Origin: Sporothrix humicola
Taxonomy: Eukaryota > Ascomycota > Sordariomycetes > Ophiostomatales > Ophiostomataceae
Assembly (NCBI GenBank): GCA_021396245.1
Contig: WNYE01000038.1
Span: forward strand, 124,001-188,000
Length of the DNA stretch: 64,000 bases
Direction of reading: 5' to 3'
Shown: positions 34,086 through 46,354 of the stretch, piece by piece
How positions within the stretch are numbered: the stretch's first letter is position 1
Layout: each line of letters starts with the position of its first letter
Notes under the pieces: model-generated
The model's database searches: none
Seen by the model: only the letters and a program-made list of their open reading frames with translations
Told to the model about the DNA's origin: nothing
Made by a program: the position numbers and the translations under genes

Positions 34086-37000
34086 ATGCCTCCTAAAAAG
34101 GGCAAAGACAAGGGCGGGGGATGCGGCAGCAGCACGCCGACACCGGCTGCTGCGTCGTCGAGCAAGTCCTCGGGCGGCAAGAAGAAGGGTGGATCTTCGT
34201 TGACGACATCATCACGGCCACCAGATAGCGATTTTATCGTCTTTACGAACTCGACGAAAGAAAGCAGCGGAAAAGGCAGGCGGGGGGGAGGAGGAGGAGG
34301 AGGCGGCGGTGGGGGTGGAGGACCGTCTGGCGGTGCAGAGACTGTGCCAGACGGGCCACCGAAGCCGACGGTCAAACAGATCATTGGCGGCCAGTCGTGG
34401 ACGGGAAAGCTGCCAGTCAATCTGCTGTCTGAGCACTGTCAAAAACAGAAATGGGATCGGCCAGACTACGATGTGGTGAGTCCCGAGAGTGGCCTATAAT
34501 TGCTCTGCTCTTTCCTAAAAATATCTAACAATATCTTCAGCGCAAAGTCAAGGACGGCTACTCTGCATTCGTGTCGCTGAGCGCCAAGAACCCGAAAACA
34601 AACGAAAGCACTCGCCTGGATCCCTTCAAACTGCCGCCGAGCCACGTGCACCTGGCGGTCAAGCCGACGGCACTCGAAGCCCGCCACTTTGCAGCGACAT
34701 ACGGCCTGTTCCGTGTGTGCAGCATGAAGAACCTGCACATGATGCTGCCGCCTGATTACAAGAACCTGTGGGGCGAGTTCAAGGCACTCAAAGAACAAGA
34801 CGTGAAGGAGGGCAAGGCGTGGATGTACGAGGCAGATCCCTTCACGGCGCTACGAGACCGCGAGCTGGCCAAGGCGGCGGCGGAGAAGAAGCGCAAGGAA
34901 CAGCAGGCTGCCCGTGAAAAGGCGGCAAGCATGCCAGGTGCCGCGGGCCTCTTGGCATTACGACAGTTGAATGGTGGAGGCGGAGGCGGAGGAGGTGGCG
35001 GTGGCGGTCAAGGAGGTGAACGCGGTGGAGGCACAGGGAGTGGCAGTGGAGGTGGTGGCGGTGGTGCAGGTGGCAGCTTCAACCCAATGCGCGGCTGGAC
35101 CAACATTCCCAAGATCGAGATGGGTGGCAAGACCCGTGCCATGCTCGAGGATCTGTTGCGGCGCGAGTCCATCTGGAACCCGTATGGCGTCGAGATGCCT
35201 GCAGACCAGCGGAAGAAGATTGTCGACGAGTTCAGCCGCATTGGTTTCCGCCGAAGCCACGTCGAAGAGGCTGTGGAGGTCTGCAAGGACCGTGACGAAA
35301 CGCTCGAGTGGCTGCTTGTGCACGTGCCCGAAGATGACCTGCCGCCATGGTCGCTCCCCGAGAGCTACACCGCCGGTGTGTCTGTTGCCGCGACAGATCT
35401 GCGCCGCGAGTCGGCCATTCAGCGTCTGGCCCAGTCTGGCTACTCGGCAGATCTCTGCCGCAAAGTATATGATGCCAATGGCGGCGACGAGTGCAAGGCA
35501 GCCGAGGCTCTGCAACACATTCTCCTAGGCCGTGACGGCAGTGCTAACGGTGCCGATGACGAAACACCAGCATTCTTGCTTTCCTCCTACGACACACCCG
35601 AGGAAGGCTGGGCAGCAGAGCTGGAGAGCCTGGAATCGGTGTATGGAGCCGACCACTACAGCCAGCCGTCGCCCGACATGTGCCAGATTAAGCTGGACAA
35701 TGTTGTTAACAACAGCGCTACTGGCACCAGCCGCGGGAAGAGCACTGACGTCGAGGCGTCTCTGCAGTTCCGTCGGTCAACGAACTACCCTTCCGAGCTT
35801 CTGATTTCAGTTCTGGCACCCCAGCTGCCATCATATATTAAGCTCAGCATCATCAAGAAGGCACTTGCCTACGTACAGGAATCACTGAAGGACGAGGAGA
35901 CCAAGATCTACTTTGTGGTCGACTGGGTGCAGCAGAACATCAACGACATTATCGAGAGACCGGGTGCCTTGCGCGATATTGCAGCTGTTGCATCAGCTGC
36001 GTCTGAAGATGCCGATGCTGAAGGTGGATCGTTGGCGCTTTCGTCCGCCGCTCGCAGAAAAGCCAAGCAACGGAGCCAGCGCAAACCGAAGGCTCTGGTG
36101 TGGAAGGTCGACGATCGTAGCAAGCAGGACTGGCAGAAGCGCCAAGAGACACCAGCACTGCAAAAGATGCTGACCCAGCGGCGCCGTCTGCCGGCTTGGG
36201 AAGTGCGTGAGGTTGTTGTTGACACTGTCAGTGCGAACCAAGTCACTATTATCTCCGGTGAAACCGGTTCCGGTAAATCGACACAGGCAGTGCAGTTTGT
36301 GCTCGATGATCTGTACCAGCGTGGCTTGGGCCATGTTGCCAACATTATGGTGACACAGCCGCGGCGAATCTCGGCGCTCGGTCTGGCCGACCGTGTCAGT
36401 GAAGAGCGCTGCAGCAGCCTGGGCGACGAGGTCGGATACGTGATCCGCGGCGAGAGCAAAGTCAACTCGGGCGGCATCGCGGCCAAGACGCGCATCACGT
36501 TTGTCACGACGGGTGTGCTGCTGCGGCGTCTCCAGGTTTCGGGCGGCCGCATCGAGGACGTTGTGGCCTCTCTGGCCGATGTCAGCCACATCGTCATTGA
36601 CGAAGTCCACGAGCGCAGTCTGGACACGGATTTCCTGCTATGTATCTTGAGAGACGTGCTTCGCGTGCGTCCGGATCTCAAGCTGGTGCTGATGAGTGCC
36701 ACGCTCGATGCGTCGACGTTCAAGGACTACTTCGCCCGCGAGGGCCTGACTGTGGGCTCTGTCCAAATTTCCGGCCGCACGTTCCCCGTCGACGACATGT
36801 ACCTAGACGACGTGATCCGCGCGACTGGCTTTGGTATGGATGGCAACTTTGGGCGTGGCTACAGAGACAATAACCGTGGTGGAAATGGCAACAAGGATAA
36901 GGAAGGTGGCCCCGATTTCGATCCCATCAACAAGATTATCCAACAGCTCGGCAGCCGCGTCAACTACAGCCTTGTGGCGGATACTGCTCGGGCTATCGAC

Positions 37001-38653
37001 GAGGAATTGTCGGGCACAAACCAGACTGGTGGTATCCTCATTTTCATGCCGGGTACTGCCGAAATTAACCAGGTGTGCAACCAACTCAAGAACGGACCGG
37101 GCTCCAACAATCTGCATGTCCTGCCCCTGCACGCCTCTCTCGAAACCCGCGAACAGAGCCGTGTCTTTGTTGCCCCGCCCGCCGGTCGCCGCAAGGTCGT
37201 TGTCGCCACCAACGTTGCCGAGACGTCCATTACTATTGACGATATTGTTGCCGTCATCGACACGGGCCGTGTCAAGGAGACAAGCTTTGACGCCCAGACG
37301 AACATGCGCAAGCTCGAGGAGACGTGGGCATCGCGTGCTGCCTGTAAACAGCGTCGTGGTCGTGCTGGTCGTGTGCGCGCCGGAAAGTGCTACAAGCTGT
37401 ACACGCGCAACCTCGAGCTGCAGACCATGCCCGAGCGTCCTGAGCCTGAGTTGCGCCGTGTGCCCCTCGAGCAGCTGTGTCTATCGGTGCGCGCCATGGG
37501 CATTGTCGATGTTGCCGGGTTTTTGGCACGCGCACCCACACCGCCCGAAGTTGCAGCCGTCGACGGCGCACTGACTCTTCTGCGGCGCATGGGCGTCATG
37601 GACGGCGACCGGCTCACAGCTCTGGGTCGCCAGCTAGCCGTCATCCCGGCCGATCTGCGGTGCGGCAAACTCATGGTCTTTGGCGCTCTCTTTGGCTGTT
37701 TGCACGAGTGTGTAACCGTTGCCTCGATTTTGAGTGGACGTAGTCCCTTTGTGCTGCCACCGCCTGAGAAGCGTGAGTTGGCCAAGGCAGCACGTATGCG
37801 CTTTACGTCACCGACGTCGGGCGATGGTGACTTATTGACGGATCTGCGTGCTGTCCTGCAGTGGGATCAGATCGTCAAGGACAGCAACCCGTACAGCAAG
37901 GCCAGCAAATCTTTCTGCGAAGACAACTTCCTGGCCGTGCAGACACTCATTGATATTTCCTCGACACGTACCCAACTTTACTCGTCGCTGGCCGAGCTCG
38001 GAATTCGCCGGCCACCAGAGACGGGGTCTTCCACGCCGCCGAACCACCTCCTGCTGCGAGCCCTAACAGCCGCTGCTTTCACGCCCCAGATCGCCCGCAT
38101 CCAGCTGCCCGACCAAAAGTTTGCCACGAGCGTTTCCGGTACCGTCGCCATTGACCCCGAAGCACGCACGATCCGCTACTTTTCCCGCGACCACGGCCGC
38201 GTCTTTGTCCACCCGAGCAGCACCTTGTTTGACAGCCAGGGCTTTGGCGGCCGGGCTGCATTCCTCTCTTACTTTTCCCTCATCTCCACCTCCAAAGTCT
38301 TTGTGCGAGACCTTACTCGTGAGTCTTCCATCCGCTCCTTGTTTATTTGATTGCTTACTAACCTTACAGCCTTCAATGCGTATACCCTTCTCATGTTCTC
38401 TGGGGATATTGAACTCGACACGCTGGGCCGTGGCCTGGTTGTCGACGGCTGGCTACGTCTGCGTGGCTGGGCACGTATTGGCGTGCTGGTCTCACGGCTG
38501 CGGACAATGGTGGACCGGCTGATTGCCCGCCGGTTGGGATTGGGTGAAGACGACGAGAACGCCGAAAAGACATCTGCCTCGACGGATCAGATCGACCGCG
38601 ATGTCATCAAGGCCGTCATCAAGCTCATTGAGCTGGATGGCATGGATAACTAA
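34086..38653 (+). CDS. DEAH-family RNA helicase, DHX57/YLR419w type, with UBA and RWD domains
   Basis: Three exons: 34086-34475, 34541-38318 and 38370-38653 (introns of 65 and 51 bp; donors GTGAGT, acceptors TCAG and ACAG), encoding 1483 aa. The N-terminus is basic and disordered with a 13-Gly run (34284-34322). A second Gly-rich linker lies near residue 275. A UBA-like three-helix domain follows at about 342-385 (DEFSRIGFRRSHVEEAVEVC), then an RWD domain at about 485-615. The helicase core has motif I GETGSGKST at about 703, motif Ia TQPRR, motif II DEVH at about 817, motif III SAT, motif V TNVAETSITIDD and motif VI QRRGRAGR. HA2 and OB-fold regions follow, ending in RDLTPFNAYTLLMFSG across the last junction. 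DEVH instead of DEAH is usual for the DHX29/DHX36/DHX57 branch. The UBA-RWD-helicase order matches YLR419w/DHX57, which are thought to act on ribosomes or RNA. The biochemical role is not established by this sequence. Confidence 0.95.
34284..34322 (+). repeat. GGN repeat encoding 13 consecutive glycines
   Basis: GGG/GGA/GGC/GGT codons in the N-terminal disordered part of the helicase. The expansion is likely length-variable among strains. A second GGN-rich tract encodes a Gly run near 34974-35012. Confidence 0.9.
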
Positions 38654-39400
38654 GCAGGTGTTGGTATCTCTTTATATTTGGGTCTCTGGCTACTTTTTGA
38701 TTACTTTTTGGCACACTTTTGCATATTAGACCTTTACTTTTGTTTTCTCATCATAGACATGAATGGCCGGATAGACTACACACAGGGCGTTCTACAATAA
38801 AAAGTCACTTTACATTCATACATTAAATCATGGGCTAGATGGTTTTGGAGATCTTCTTTATTTTTTGCAATACATGTTCGAAAGGACGCAGTGTTCTGTT
38901 GGGGGAAATGTGTTGTGGGATGTGATGGGGGTGAGACTGAGAGAGAAAACATGAAATGTCCTCTCATCAGCCTTTGTTATTTCGCAAATCAAGGACCACC
39001 TTCTCGCCGCCAGTATGTTCTGCATCTGTTTATTATTGTCTGGTATTGGTGGGAAGTCGGATGGAACCGCAGCCACTTGGCTGTTCGGTCCAGATACAGT
39101 AGCGTCAAGAAGGCTTTTCTTTCTTTTTTGTTCGTAAAAGAAAAAGGTCCGACTGCTGTCGACATGGCTGTTTAATGGCCGAGTCGCGTTCGTGTTGTGA
39201 TGGATGTGGATAAAGGGAACCCAGGGGCCTCGTCAACAGGACTCCATACGCCGCGCCATGCACTAGCAATGGCCAACGACTCGTCTTGAGCAAGGCACCC
39301 CTTTCGTTTGGGCTCCGCCTCGGGCGCTGCTTTGTTTCCTCCTCTCGATATTTGCATCGGTCGCGCAGCTTTCTTTCATCTGCAAACGCCGTGCTCTGCT

Positions 39401-39436
39401 CAGGGTTGGAGCTTTAAAGCTACCATTCAGACCCTG
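39401..39436. repeat. Hairpin-forming repeat, copy 1
   Basis: The 20-mer TGGAGCTTTAAAGCTACCAT (39407-39426) contains the palindrome AGCTTTAAAGCT. It is bracketed by the perfect inverted pair CAGGGT (39401-39406) and ACCCTG (39431-39436), so the whole can fold as an extended hairpin. Copy 2 lies 194 bp downstream with a single base change in the 20-mer. Confidence 0.65.
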
Positions 39437-39596
39437 TTGGATACATGAAGATCTCTTCGTCCACTTCTCCTTCTGTCCCTGCCGTCCAGGCCGCGCCGTA
39501 ATGTATTATATACGGCGGCGGCTCAGGCCAGTTTCGACCCTTGGCAGTCTATTAACTACCCCTCGTGGTATCTCTTCCTCCTCGGACCTCCTTCGT

Positions 39597-39627
39597 GGGC
39601 TGGAGCTTTCAAGCTACCATAGGGCCC
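39597..39627. repeat. Hairpin-forming repeat, copy 2
   Basis: The 20-mer at 39601-39620 matches copy 1 at 19 of 20 bases (C instead of A at the centre). Its flanks differ from copy 1 but again pair, GGGC (39597-39600) with GCCC (39624-39627). The conserved core with different but complementary flanks hints at a selected structure. Confidence 0.6.
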
Positions 39628-40057
39628 TATAGCGTGTAAATCCCCTCTCTTCCTCCCTTTTCTTTTTTTCTGTGATGTCCTGGGCCAGCCAAGTGGCACC
39701 GGCACTCCAAAAAAAAAAAAATCTGCGAAAGAAGAAAAAAAGAAGGGGATATTAATAAAAGAAAGCAAGCAAGCAAGCGAAAATGCAATGAAACTCCGGT
39801 TCGTGGGTGATGTGTCGTGTGGCAGATGCGTAATGAATAATGAGTAAATGGGTAATGCGTATTGAAGATGATGATGGGCGTGAATCGCTCCCTTTCGGTT
39901 CGTGGGTTGTTTATTTGTTAGGCAGAGCCCTTTGTGAGAGGAGGCGCGAAGACGTTGAGATAGTAGATGGAGTCGGAGCGGGTGGAGAGATGAACCAGAG
40001 AAAATGCAAAGACGCCAAACGCACGATATGGTATAAGAGATCGAGTGCTTGGGGACT

Positions 40058-41931
40058 TTACATGTCCATGTTGTCGGCGCTGTTGGCGAAGCTGAAGCCA
40101 GTGCCCTCGGCGTTGCCGCCATTGTTGGCAGCGCCGAAGCCGAAAGTACCGCCGTTTGCAGCCTGGGCATCGTCGGCGCCCTCGTCGTCATCAGAGAAGT
40201 ACTTCTCGATGATGTTGTACGCCTTCATGTAGATCTCCTCGTTGGCGTTGGTCTGGCAGTCGTGGATCTTCTCCATGCCGCCGCACTCCTCGATGTACAG
40301 CGCATAAGTGTTGATCGCGTCGTTGCCCTCACCCTGAGCCTGGCGGTCGAGCTCGCCGACCTTGAGGATGTTCTCGAGGCCGTCCAGCGCAACCTGGATG
40401 ATCTTGTTGTCGGGGCACGCGAGCAGGTCACAGAGCGGCTTGATGCAGCCCTGGGCCACCAAGTAGCGAATCTGCTCAGGCTTCTGGAGACCGCCTGACG
40501 TTGCGTTGCTGATCGCCCAGCACGCCTCCTTACGGGTCTTGAGGTCGCCGTTCGACAGCAGGTGGATCAGCGGCGGAATAATATTGGCGTCAATCACGGC
40601 CTGGATCTGCGACGAGTTGCCGGCGGTAATGTTGGAGATGGTCCAGCAGGCCTCCTTACGGATGCCGTCCTTGTTGGAGCTCAGAAGGGACAGCAGGCAC
40701 GAGAGGGCGCCGCAGTTAATGATGACCTGGGTCTGGACGTCGTCGCCAGTGACAATGTTGCCAACCGAGCGCAGGGCAGGGGTCTGCACCGAGGTAGATG
40801 CGTGCATCAGGAGCTCCACGAGGCGGCGGGGGATGCCGGCCTCAATCACGGCCTGGATCTTATCGTTTGAACCGTCCGAGAGGTACGAGATGGCCCAGCA
40901 GGCGTCGATAAGCACCTCATCGTCCAGGCTGTACACGAGCTTCGAAAGGACCGGCAGGGCGGGCTGGATCGTGTTCCAGTCCGGCTGGGGGGTCTTACCA
41001 CGGCAGAAGTTGCTGAGGGTCCAAGTGGCGTTGCGGAGCATGCTCAACTTGCGGCTGTCGCCAAGAAGTGCCAGCAGCGGCTTGAGGGCACCGCAGCTCA
41101 GGACGTAATCACGGCATTGCGGGCTGTCACCAGCAATGTTACCCAGCGCCCACACGGCCTGCTCGCGGACGTCGGGCTCGGGGCTCGACAGAAGCTCAAC
41201 AAAGATAGGGACGGCTCCAGCCTCGATGACGACCTGGGTCTGCGTTGCAGAACCACTGGCAATGTTTGTGAGAGCCCAGGCAGCCTCGAACTGCACCAGG
41301 GTGTGTGGCGACCGCAGGAACTCGACGAAGCGCGAAACAACGCCCGTCTTGATGACCTCTTCGATGGGCGGGTTACGCTCTTTCGAAAGTAGTTTCCGGA
41401 ACTTGGTTGTTGCCTGAATCTGTTGCTCGATCTGATCGGAGAAGACGCCCTGGACCATCTGGGGAAGGTCCTCGTTCAGCTGTGGCGAGTTAGTAAGTGC
41501 ACAAAAAAAACACCTTTTTTTTCTGGTTCTGCTTCCATTGTCCCATGAGTTTGTCCTCTCAAAAGATTCACAACAAGGGAGCTTGGCTCTTTTTAAAAAA
41601 GGCCTGATGCCCATTATGTTGTCCATCGATTGAAAAAAAAAAAAAGACAGGAGAGCAAGTGAAAAGCGATACAAAGAGGGTCCTAAAAACAACATACCTG
41701 AGACTCGGTCGGGGCAGTGTCATCGTCACTGTCGGGAGCAGCACCCAGCGAAGCACCGGGCCGCGAATCGCCAGAACCAATACCACGGCGCTTGGCCAGG
41801 TTCTCCTCACGCTTAGCCTTGCGGATCTCGACCTGCTGCTCTTCACGGCGGCGGCGAAGCTCCTCGGGCTTGAACGTGTTCTTCGCCTTGAACTGCGTAC
41901 GCCGATGCTCGGGAATGTAGCGCTCGGCCAT
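40058..41931 (-). CDS. SRP1: Importin subunit alpha (karyopherin alpha)
   Basis: The adaptor that binds classical nuclear localisation signals and links cargo to importin beta for passage through the nuclear pore. Exons are 41931-41698 (78 codons) and 41479-40058, separated by a 218-bp intron (donor GTATGT, acceptor ACAG). The product is 551 aa, the normal length. Residues 1-65 form the importin-beta-binding domain, rich in Arg/Lys (RRTQFKAKNTFKPEELRRRR then REENLAKRR). About 90-510 are armadillo repeats with the typical VQFEAAWALTNIASG and NAxWxLSNxCRGKxP motifs (visible as NATWTLSNFCRGKTPQPDW), including the Trp/Asn ladders that bind NLS peptides. The tail is acidic then Gly/Asn/Phe-rich and ends in ADNMDM. 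The gene is head-to-head with Pot1. Confidence 0.98.
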
Positions 41932-43023
41932 GGCTGCGGTGTGTTCTTAGGGTTGGTTTTGGAGGGTCTGTGGATGGTCGACGGGTCGAGGAGATCAAGT
42001 CGTGTGCTTGTGACACGGACGGTGGATCGTCGAGATGATGAAATAGGACACGAGGGAGGCGAAAGGAAGTGTCAAAGGAGATGTCAAAAGGAGAGAATGA
42101 AGCAAAAATAGACGACCCCGCGGCAAAAAAATAACGGACTGGTGAGGGACAGTGTCAGCAACGGCGCTTGGTCAGGGGAAAGGATAATGATCCAACAGCC
42201 AGGGGAGGCAGAACAAGGGGGAGCGAGGGGGAACTTACTCTTTTAAAAGGTGAGCGGATTCGCGTAGTTGAGGGTTGCTTTGGTGATGAAAAACGAAGGG
42301 GAAAAAAATAGGAATCAAAGAGGAGACTGAAGAAGTGGGCACAAATAACACAGCAGGCGTCGTTTGATGAGAGAGTGGGTGGAATAGGCAAGAGGGATCA
42401 GTATTTTGTCTGTTCTGGACGGCGGAGGAAGGGGCAACCCGCAGGCCACCATAGGGAAAGCGCCAAAGTAAGAGGACGAGGCGGACAAAGGGGGCCGCCG
42501 AGCTGGACGGTGGCACTGTGCTGGGTGGCGCCTTCCTCTGCGACCTTACAGTGCGGACAGTGCACGATACGACGGAGGGGAAGTGTGGGGCATTGAGCGG
42601 TGGGGTGGCCGGCGGAGTCAGCCAAAATTGCAGTTTCGCCTTTGCCTCAGGCAGCAACTTGGAGGGGAAGACAGGAAGGCACAGATGATTTCTATTGTGA
42701 CGCCAACTCTGCGCTAGAACGGCACGTGACTGCGAGACGATGACATAAGTGCGACGACAGACGGCGCGTTTGGCGATAGTCAACGACGCGTCTTGGAATG
42801 TCAACATTCGATATTGATCTGAGCCAATTGTCAATTTCGGCCTCGTATCATGCGGCCGCTCTCGAAGAGACCAGACAACTCGAAGCTTTAAATTTGTTAT
42901 TTTTCGGTCTCTCTTTCATTCCCTCACTACTCTCTCGCCTAACCGAAACGGCACCCATCACATCGGAGCTAGTTCCTCATCACCACATTTCGTGACGGAG
43001 AAGTCATATCAAGATCAAGTCCA
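41932..43023. promoter_or_regulatory. Divergent promoter between importin alpha and Pot1
   Basis: 1.09 kb head-to-head. The left part is pyrimidine-rich on the minus strand (importin alpha leader). A single GCACGTGAC box lies at 42722-42730. A 65-codon ATG-initiated frame at 42798-42995 directly precedes Pot1 and is listed separately. Confidence 0.6.
42798..42995 (+). promoter_or_regulatory. 65-codon upstream ORF before Pot1
   Basis: An ATG (with G at -3) opens a frame of 65 codons that stops at 42993-42995, 28 nt before the Pot1 ATG. The peptide begins MSTFDIDLSQLSISASYHAA and is less biased than the usual leader translations. It could be a translational uORF, an unrecognised alternative N-terminal exon of Pot1, or simply sequence upstream of the transcription start. 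The sequence alone cannot separate these. Confidence 0.35.
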
Positions 43024-45475
43024 ATGGCTGTCCTAGCCGAAACAACCAAAGGGATGAATGGGGCAAATGACGGCTCCATAAGCCCTGGTGAAGCTGTTAA
43101 TATGAGCGATATTGTCAACGGAGGTGTCGAAAAAGGACGGTATGTTTCTGTTATTGGTGTTGTCACTTCCTGCAAAGCGCCCATGAAATGCAGATACATA
43201 CCGCAGGGCAAATCTGAGCCAGGTATGATCCTCCTTTGTTCTCCAATCTTCACTGTTGTCTTTTCCATCGCAATCACTGACATGATAAGACTACAAAATG
43301 TCCGTTTCACTTGTGGACAAGTCGCTAGACGATACCACGGATATTCTCACTCTGCACATCTTCCATCCAGCGCTGGATCAATTACCATCGTTCAGCCTTG
43401 CCGATGTTTTGGTCATCAAACGCGTATTGGTGCAAAAAACAAAGAACGACTCGTATCCTTCGCTTCTGAGTTGCATGGGGACTACCATCGATATCTTCCG
43501 CGCCAATCCGTCATTGCCTTCCAAAATCAATATTTCGAGCCGTTGGGCGCACAGTCGTGAAGGAAAGCCATCATCTGCGAGCCAAAACTCGCGGTTTTCT
43601 CCAGGCGAGGCCGCCTACGCCGCATACCTCCACAATCATATCAACAGGGGCGTTCTTCCCGACGTTGTATCGTTCGGAGCAGATTACGAAAAGTCAAAAG
43701 CCGTCGCCGTCCGAGACAAGCGAAAAGAGCTCAAGGATGTCGAACATTTTCAGTTCTACGACCTGCTCGTCAACGTTGTCGCCGATCCCGTTGACCACCA
43801 GCACGGCTTCAAAACATACCTTTGGGTATCCGACTACACCGAAAACCCAGGCTTCAAAGACCAAAATCCTGGTCAGGCTGGTGCCAAGGGCCTTGGATCT
43901 GGCCAGGTTGGCGACCCCAATGATTATCTTACGCGGTTTGGAGGCAAAGGTCATGACAAAGACACCAAGGATGTCCCCAAAGAGTGGCTTGGCCCGACTG
44001 GCCGACGCAGCATGGGCATTACATGCCACAACTCGGTCTGTCACGACATCAAGGAACTAAAGATCGGGCGGGGTAGTTGGATAAAACTCTTCAATGTCCG
44101 CATTGAGTCTTACAATGGAGTGCTGAAAGGACATCTGGACGAAAGCGACCGCGGCAAAATCCTGGTAGAGGTGGTCAGTACTAAGGATGCCGACCCAGAC
44201 CAGCGGCTTATAGATGCGCTCCGGCGCAAATTTACCTACGAGAAGGCAGCAAGGGCCAACAAACGGAAGCGAAAGGAGATGCACGACGGCAGCAACGGGC
44301 CAAACAACACAGCGAAACCCCTAAACTCTCGAGAGAAGAGAAAACTGCAACGAGCGGCGGGCGCAAAAGGCGCAAACGGCGTAAATGGCGCAAACGGCCA
44401 GACCACAACCATGGGCGTTGTGCCACTTACCGATGTGCCGAACCCATCGATCACCGCCAACCCATCCGACCGCCCCATCGTGCCGCTTTGGCGTGTTCTG
44501 GAGCCGGGCCTCTACGAAGCGCCTAGCGGTGTCTCCGAGTGCCTCCAGCTCCCGTTTGCCAATGTCAGATTTAAGACTCAGGTGCGCGTCGTGGACTTCA
44601 TGCCGACCAACTTATTAAATTTTGCTGTCAGCCGTCGTGTCTCCGAGTTTGAAATTCTCAAAGAATACGCCACCAACACAGCAGCCGAGGAATCGTTGGA
44701 CGACGACGAAGATTCCAGCGAGGACGATGGTGGCAGCGGTGAACGTGTCTGGGAGTGGCGCTTTGCGCTATGCCTTGAGGATGTCTCCCTGCCAACGCAA
44801 AACAACGGCGGCAGCAATACAACGCAGCCGGCACGCGTCTGGGCCGTCGTTGACAATTATTTCGGCCAGATGCTGATCGGCGACGATGCCTGTGATTTGC
44901 GAAAGAACAAGGAAAACCGCGGCCGCCTGTGCCATAAACTGTCTCTGCTATGGGGCAATCTGGAAGAGACGAAAAAGGATACAAAGGACCGTGCAATCCT
45001 CGAAAAGGATGCCCGAGGTCTCAAGGCAAAAGAAGCCGCACGGCAAAAAGAAGCTGCTGAAGAGGCTGCCCGTGTGGCGGAAAAGGAACGGCAGCGCAAA
45101 GAAGCCGAAAAGGATGCCGCACGCAAACGGCGCGAAAAGGAGCGTCAACAGGCGGCTGCTAATGGACGCACCCTGGCCCACTATGCGGCACCGGATGATG
45201 CAGACAGTGACGATGACGATAACGGCAATGCCGACGCCGACGCCAAATCAGCAGAGGCGCCCGTGCAAAGCACAGATCCGAAAGTGTTGGCCAAATTGGC
45301 CGAGATCGAAGCCTCTCTCGCCAAGCCGGCCCAGAAACTCAGCAACCGGCCGTTTGTCTGCTACCTGCATCAATACGGCATACCAACCTTTGACGTCCCC
45401 GATGAGGAGGGGGGGGAGCCTGAACGAGGCTGGCAGCGCATGTTTGGTCTCTTCGACACGACGATCTCGAATTGA
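43024..45475 (+). CDS. POT1: Protection of telomeres protein Pot1
   Basis: Pot1 binds the single-stranded G-rich telomere overhang and is part of fungal shelterin. Exons are 43024-43222 and 43290-45475 (67-bp intron, donor GTATGA, acceptor TAAG), giving 794 aa. The first OB fold spans about residues 37-170 (GRYVSVIGVVTSCKAPMKCR, then the beta strands around SVSLVDKSL and LADVLVIKRVLVQ). A second DNA-binding OB fold begins near 218 with HFQFYDLLVNVV and continues through TYLWVSDYTENPGF. The third part includes LPFANVRFKTQVRVVDFMP and the conserved ILxxDxCDLRKN/LWGNLEE-type element, seen as LIGDDACDLRKNKENRGRL and LSLLWGNLEE. A highly charged Lys/Glu/Ala helix (about 645-700) and an acidic patch precede a C-terminal block, RPFVCYLHQYGIPTFDVP. 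The Ala/Lys-rich helical insert is the only unusual element. The assignment rests on the OB-fold pattern and these motifs. Confidence 0.88.
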
Positions 45476-46354
45476 TCTTGCTAGCTAGAGCTATGTATAG
45501 GTTTACGGGAGCCTTCTGGTTTTTAAAAGAATCCTCTTTCTCCTATTTCTCGCCATTTTTTTTTCTGTTTTGGCTCATGGCTTGTCTTTCCCTTGGCTAG
45601 GTTTCAGACTGGCGTTTATTGTATGGGATTCCTGTGGCGTTTCTTTCAAGATTTGGTGGTTGGAAAACAAGACCTTATCGCGATCATGGTCATTTTCACT
45701 TTATGATATCAGGGCGACCATGGAAGACCCATGTGTCTTTATCCATTTCATGTTATTCATTCCAGCGTGCGTACGGCGTTACTTAATATCACGAGCCATC
45801 AATGGCAGGAACTTTAATTCAAACGGCTTCCTTTTCTTTCTTGACTTGGTACACTCAGCTCGAGAAATTTGATCGTAGAACGGACGACAAAGAAAAGCAA
45901 ATTTTTTAAGACCTCCAGCCCTCCCACAATTACAAAGACGAACAGTTGGGAATAAGAAACAGCAGGGAAAGAAGAAAGGTGAGAAAAAAAGGCGGTAGAA
46001 GAAAGAGTTAGAGCGCGTAAAATAAAAAGCAGAAATATAACAGCAAGAGACAAGGAGACATGAGTACAAACAGATTGTGAGAAATGAGACGAAAAATAGA
46101 AGAATAGAACGGAAAAGTAAACACAGAATAGAAAAGAAAGAAGAAAGGAGATGCAAAAGAAAATCCGCAGCGAGATCCGCAACATGGAAAAAGAAACATG
46201 GAAAAACAGAAATATAAAGATAACCCATTTGAAAAAGGAAAAAACCCGACCCATCCCATAGTAGTCCGTGTCCGACACTCCGTTTCTTACACCATTAGAC
46301 AACAACGCGTCACTCAAACTATTCATCTTCGCCCCCTTCAATTTTTTTAGTCGT
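45476..46354. other. Convergent 3' flanks of Pot1 and Scc3
   Basis: An 879-bp tail-to-tail spacer. The right two-thirds (45890-46230) is A/G-rich on the plus strand. Frames on the minus strand there translate to Phe/Ser/Leu-rich low-complexity peptides with no support. Both 3' UTRs should lie here. Confidence 0.6.

Larger units (their letters stand above)
38654..40057. other. Convergent region between helicase and importin alpha with a duplicated hairpin
   Basis: A 1.4-kb tail-to-tail spacer. It should contain both 3' UTRs. It holds two copies of a 20-mer with a palindromic core, at 39407-39426 and 39601-39620, listed separately. A poly(A) run lies near 39709-39720. No coding gene was recognised. 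Confidence 0.6.

Noticed and set aside
35908..36723. 271-codon minus-strand frame antisense to the helicase
   Set aside because: It is a shadow of the high-GC coding sequence of the helicase core; the motifs on the plus strand are unambiguous.
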